From positions 1 through 8,491 of the forward strand of contig WGBJ01000233.1 of the NCBI GenBank assembly GCA_015494385.1: a stretch of DNA of 8,491 nt, read 5' to 3'. The DNA comes from Marinosulfonomonas sp. (GTDB lineage: Bacteria; Pseudomonadota; Alphaproteobacteria; Rhodobacterales; Rhodobacteraceae). The stretch's first letter is position 1, and each line of letters opens with the position of its first letter. The position numbers and the translations under genes were made by a program. Under the pieces are notes generated by a model. It was not told the origin of the DNA and searched no databases. It saw only the letters and a program-made list of their open reading frames with translations. Below are positions 6,254-8,491 of the stretch, in pieces.

Positions 6254-7117
6254 CTAGTTCTGATCGTCTTTGGTCATCAGCGTGTAGAACAGCCAAGACA
6301 CAAACAGCGTGATTACAAAATAGATCAGCGACATCGCCGCCGCCGGTCCAAGGTCGAACTGCCCCAGTGCGATTTTTACCAGATCAATTGACAACAGCGT
6401 GGTGGAATTGCCGGGGCCGCCGCCGGTCAGAACGAAAGGTTCGGTGTAGATGTTGAAGCTGTCCATGAACCGCAAAAGGATAGCGATGGTCAGGACCTGT
6501 TTCATCTTGGGCAATTGGATATACCGGAACACCGCCCATGACGACGCGCCATCAATCCGCGCGGCCTGATAATAGGCATCCGGAATTGATACCAGCCCTG
6601 CATAAGCCAGCAACACCACCAGCGACGTCCAGTGCCAGACATCCATCGCGATGATGGTTGCCCATGCGGCAAAGGGATCTTGGGTCATGTTGTAATCAAT
6701 GCCCAACACATGGTTCATCAGATACCCCAGCAGGCCGATATCGGGCAGGGTAAAGATGTTCCACATCGCCCCGACCACATTCCACGGAATCAGCATGGGC
6801 AGCGCCATTGTCACCAGACAGACCGGCACCCAGATGCCTTTGCGCGGCATTGCCAGTGCGATGATCACACCCAGCGGAATCTCGATCGCCAAAATCAGCC
6901 CTGTGAACAGGAATTGGCGGCCCAGCGCGGCGTGGAACCGTTCCGAGTTCAGGATTTTCTCGAACCAGCCCAGCCCTTCCCACAGGAACAGGTTGTTGCC
7001 AAAAGTTTCCTGCACCGAATAATTGACCACCGTCATCATCGGGATCAGCGCGTTGAATGCCACCAGCAACAAAACCGGCAGCACAAAGAACCACGCCTTT
7101 TGATATTCCTTTTTCAT
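6254..7117 (-). CDS. glpP: Glycerol-type ABC importer permease, first subunit
   Basis: A 287-residue MalF-type permease with about six membrane helices; the first is at about 9-31. The EAA loop lies at about 185-204 (AARIDGASSWAVFRYIQLPK) and is followed by the usual EPFVLTGGGPGNSTT stretch (226-240) of sugar and polyol permeases. The ATG overlaps the glpT stop as ATGA, with AGGGGG seven bases upstream, so translation is coupled. It should pair with the glpQ product to form the membrane channel powered by the two ATPases. The family is certain; the substrate is inferred from the operon. Confidence 0.88.
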   Translation of the reverse strand: MKKEYQKAWFFVLPVLLLVAFNALIPMMTVVNYSVQETFGNNLFLWEGLGWFEKILNSERFHAALGRQFLFTGLILAIEIPLGVIIALAMPRKGIWVPVCLVTMALPMLIPWNVVGAMWNIFTLPDIGLLGYLMNHVLGIDYNMTQDPFAAWATIIAMDVWHWTSLVVLLAYAGLVSIPDAYYQAARIDGASSWAVFRYIQLPKMKQVLTIAILLRFMDSFNIYTEPFVLTGGGPGNSTTLLSIDLVKIALGQFDLGPAAAMSLIYFVITLFVSWLFYTLMTKDDQN

Positions 7118-8196
7118 GCGGCACCCCCTGCCGGTTGGCTGACGATATGCCCGTCCCGATAGACCCGTGTTTTGTCAGGGCGAAACGCCACGGACATGAC
7201 CTGTCCGATGGGCGGCACCGCGCCTTCGGCGATGGCACGCACCTGTGTTTCACCGATGCGCAGATCAATGACGTTGTGACGCCCGACATCCGCCACATGG
7301 ATAACCTCTCCCCTTAGCGGGCCATCACCCAGCGACACATATTCGGGCCGCACGCCCAGCTTCAGGTTCCCCTCACCCGCTTTGACCGGCCCTTCAATCG
7401 CAACCTCAACCCCCTCAAACCGCACCACATTGCCCTGCACCTCGCAAGGCAGCACGTTCATCCCGGGTGATCCGATAAAGTGGCCAACAAAGACATGGGC
7501 GGGGCGCTCGAACAACTCGACCGGCGTGCCGATCTGCACGATCTCGCCTGCGTCCATCACCACCACCTGATCGGCAAAGGTCAGGGCCTCGGTCTGGTCA
7601 TGGGTGACATAGATCATCGTTGCGCGCACCCGCTGGTGCAGCTCTTTCAGTTTCGAGCGTAGCTTCCATTTCAGATGCGGATCGATCACGGTCAGCGGTT
7701 CGTCAAACATGATGACATTCACGTCCTCGCGTACCAGCCCGCGACCCATCGAAATCTTTTGCTTGTTGTCCGGCGACAGACCCGCCGCGCGCCGGTTCAA
7801 TGAATCCCCCAGCTCCAGCATCTCGGCAATTGCGGTGACGCGCTGTTTGACCGTTGCTTCGTCGATTCCGCGATTGCGCAGCGGAAAGGCCAGATTGTCG
7901 TAAACCGTCATGGTGTCGTAGATCACCGGAAACTGGAATACCTGCGCGATTTCGCGTTTGTCCGGCGGCAGATGGGTCACATCGCGCCCGTCAAACAGCA
8001 CTTGTCCCTCGGTCGGGGTCAGCAGGCCGGAAATGATGTTCAGCAGGGTTGTCTTGCCACAGCCCGACGGGCCCAACAGCGCGTAGGCACCGCCATCGTC
8101 CCAATCCAGATCAATCTGCTTTAGCGCAAAATCCTGATCGGTTTTCGGGTTGGCCAGATAACTGTGCCGCAGGTTGGAAAGGGTTATTTTTGCCAT
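7114..8196 (-). CDS. glpT: Glycerol-type ABC importer ATPase (second ATP-binding subunit)
   Basis: A 360-residue ATPase of the MalK/UgpC type. Walker A GPSGCGKT is at 42-49, the Q-loop glutamine in VFQFP at 88, Walker B VIMFDEP at 161-167 with catalytic E166, and the switch histidine in VTHD at 199. A C-terminal TOBE-like regulatory domain covers about 240-350, including GVRPEYVSLG. The ABC signature is unusual: LSPDNKQKISMGRGL (140-154) replaces the common LSGGQ...ARAL. I recall similar forms in glycerol-importer ATPases, so it may be a family trait. It starts 12 bases after the glpS stop, behind GGGGGCGG, and its stop overlaps glpP. The name follows the Rhizobium glycerol operon and should not be confused with the glycerol-3-phosphate antiporter GlpT of Escherichia coli. 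Confidence 0.9.
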   Translation of the reverse strand: MAKITLSNLRHSYLANPKTDQDFALKQIDLDWDDGGAYALLGPSGCGKTTLLNIISGLLTPTEGQVLFDGRDVTHLPPDKREIAQVFQFPVIYDTMTVYDNLAFPLRNRGIDEATVKQRVTAIAEMLELGDSLNRRAAGLSPDNKQKISMGRGLVREDVNVIMFDEPLTVIDPHLKWKLRSKLKELHQRVRATMIYVTHDQTEALTFADQVVVMDAGEIVQIGTPVELFERPAHVFVGHFIGSPGMNVLPCEVQGNVVRFEGVEVAIEGPVKAGEGNLKLGVRPEYVSLGDGPLRGEVIHVADVGRHNVIDLRIGETQVRAIAEGAVPPIGQVMSVAFRPDKTRVYRDGHIVSQPAGGAA

Positions 8197-8208
8197 ATCC
8201 GCCCCCGA

Positions 8209-8491
8209 TCACGCAACGCGCTGGCCGTCGGGTGCAAAGTAATAGCACTTGGACGGGTCCATATAAAAAACGTGTTCTTCTCCGGCTTTGCGTGGGTGGA
8301 TGCCGTAGGCCAGAGAAACCCAGTGATCCGGCCCCATCAGAAACTGGATCGAGCTTTTCGAGCCACTTAGTTCTGTCACCTGAACCGTCCCTGCCAGTTT
8401 GACCGCATCCGCATCAGGCGGGGTGGGCGTTACATAATCAGGGCGGATCGCCACCTGATACGTCCCGTCCGGCAGGGCAGCGGCATCCCCC
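8209..8491 (-). CDS. glpS: Glycerol-type ABC importer ATPase, first subunit (C-terminal part only)
   Basis: The last roughly 93 codons of a gene whose 5' end lies beyond the window edge; the frame stays open to 8490. The visible part contains DGTYQVAIRPDYV, the beta-strand motif that opens the second half of the TOBE-like domain in MalK-type ATPases (compare GVRPEYV in the next gene). It ends HVFYMDPSKCYYFAPDGQRVA with an internal break-free frame and a TGA stop at 8209. All nucleotide-binding motifs would be upstream and cannot be checked. Position 12 bases ahead of glpT fits the paired-ATPase layout of glycerol importers. An apparent GTG start at 8454 lies in mid-domain and is not the real start. 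Confidence 0.82.
   Translation of the reverse strand, partial: GDAAALPDGTYQVAIRPDYVTPTPPDADAVKLAGTVQVTELSGSKSSIQFLMGPDHWVSLAYGIHPRKAGEEHVFYMDPSKCYYFAPDGQRVA

Noticed and set aside
8209..8454. Separate 81-residue gene starting at GTG 8454
   Set aside because: The frame continues upstream to the window edge with TOBE-like sequence, so this is the tail of a larger ATPase gene.
1..8491. CRISPR arrays, insertion sequences, tRNA or rRNA genes, toxin-antitoxin or phage genes
   Set aside because: No regularly spaced repeats, transposase motifs, structural-RNA patterns or defence-type domains were seen; the window is ordinary, densely coding chromosome.

Overview
The window is about 58% GC by eye (not counted). 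It reads as chromosomal DNA of an alphaproteobacterium, most likely a Rhodobacteraceae (roseobacter-type) bacterium. I base this on recalled family resemblance of the proteins, the GC-rich codon use and the gene neighbourhoods; no search was run. It is almost fully coding. There is no tRNA, rRNA, CRISPR array, insertion sequence or attachment site that I can see.

Left block (1-2620, + strand): a complete formate/nitrite-family channel (4-831), then a 37-bp gap with a strong GC hairpin, then a fused PP2C phosphatase/Ser-Thr kinase with a C-terminal membrane anchor (869-2620). The kinase probably starts at a TTG immediately behind the hairpin. A kinase of this general type sits beside nitrate/nitrite assimilation genes in other Proteobacteria, so the pair probably concerns nitrite uptake and its control.

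Middle block (2625-5084, - strand): a BlaI/MecI-type repressor and an M56 (BlaR1-like) membrane metalloprotease overlap by 14 bases and form a signal-transduction pair. The protease lacks the penicillin-binding sensor domain of true BlaR1. Downstream on the same strand, after a 110-bp spacer rich in inverted repeats, lies a fumarylacetoacetate-hydrolase-family enzyme (2625-3464). It converges on the kinase gene with only 4 bp between the stop codons.

Right block (5169-8491, - strand): a tightly packed ABC-importer operon in the order glpS (partial, cut by the window edge), glpT, glpP, glpQ, glpU. It matches the glycerol importer type described in Rhizobium: two ATPases, two permeases and a small DUF2160 membrane protein. 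The substrate-binding protein gene (glpV) often found after glpU is not there; the BlaI/M56 pair follows instead, behind an 84-bp gap holding a plausible promoter and operator but no clear terminator.

The most interesting points are the kinase domain whose nucleotide loop has lost all its glycines, the hairpin over the kinase translation start, the sensor-less BlaI/M56 pair with a candidate operator, and the missing binding-protein gene. None amounts to a clearly new system on sequence evidence alone.
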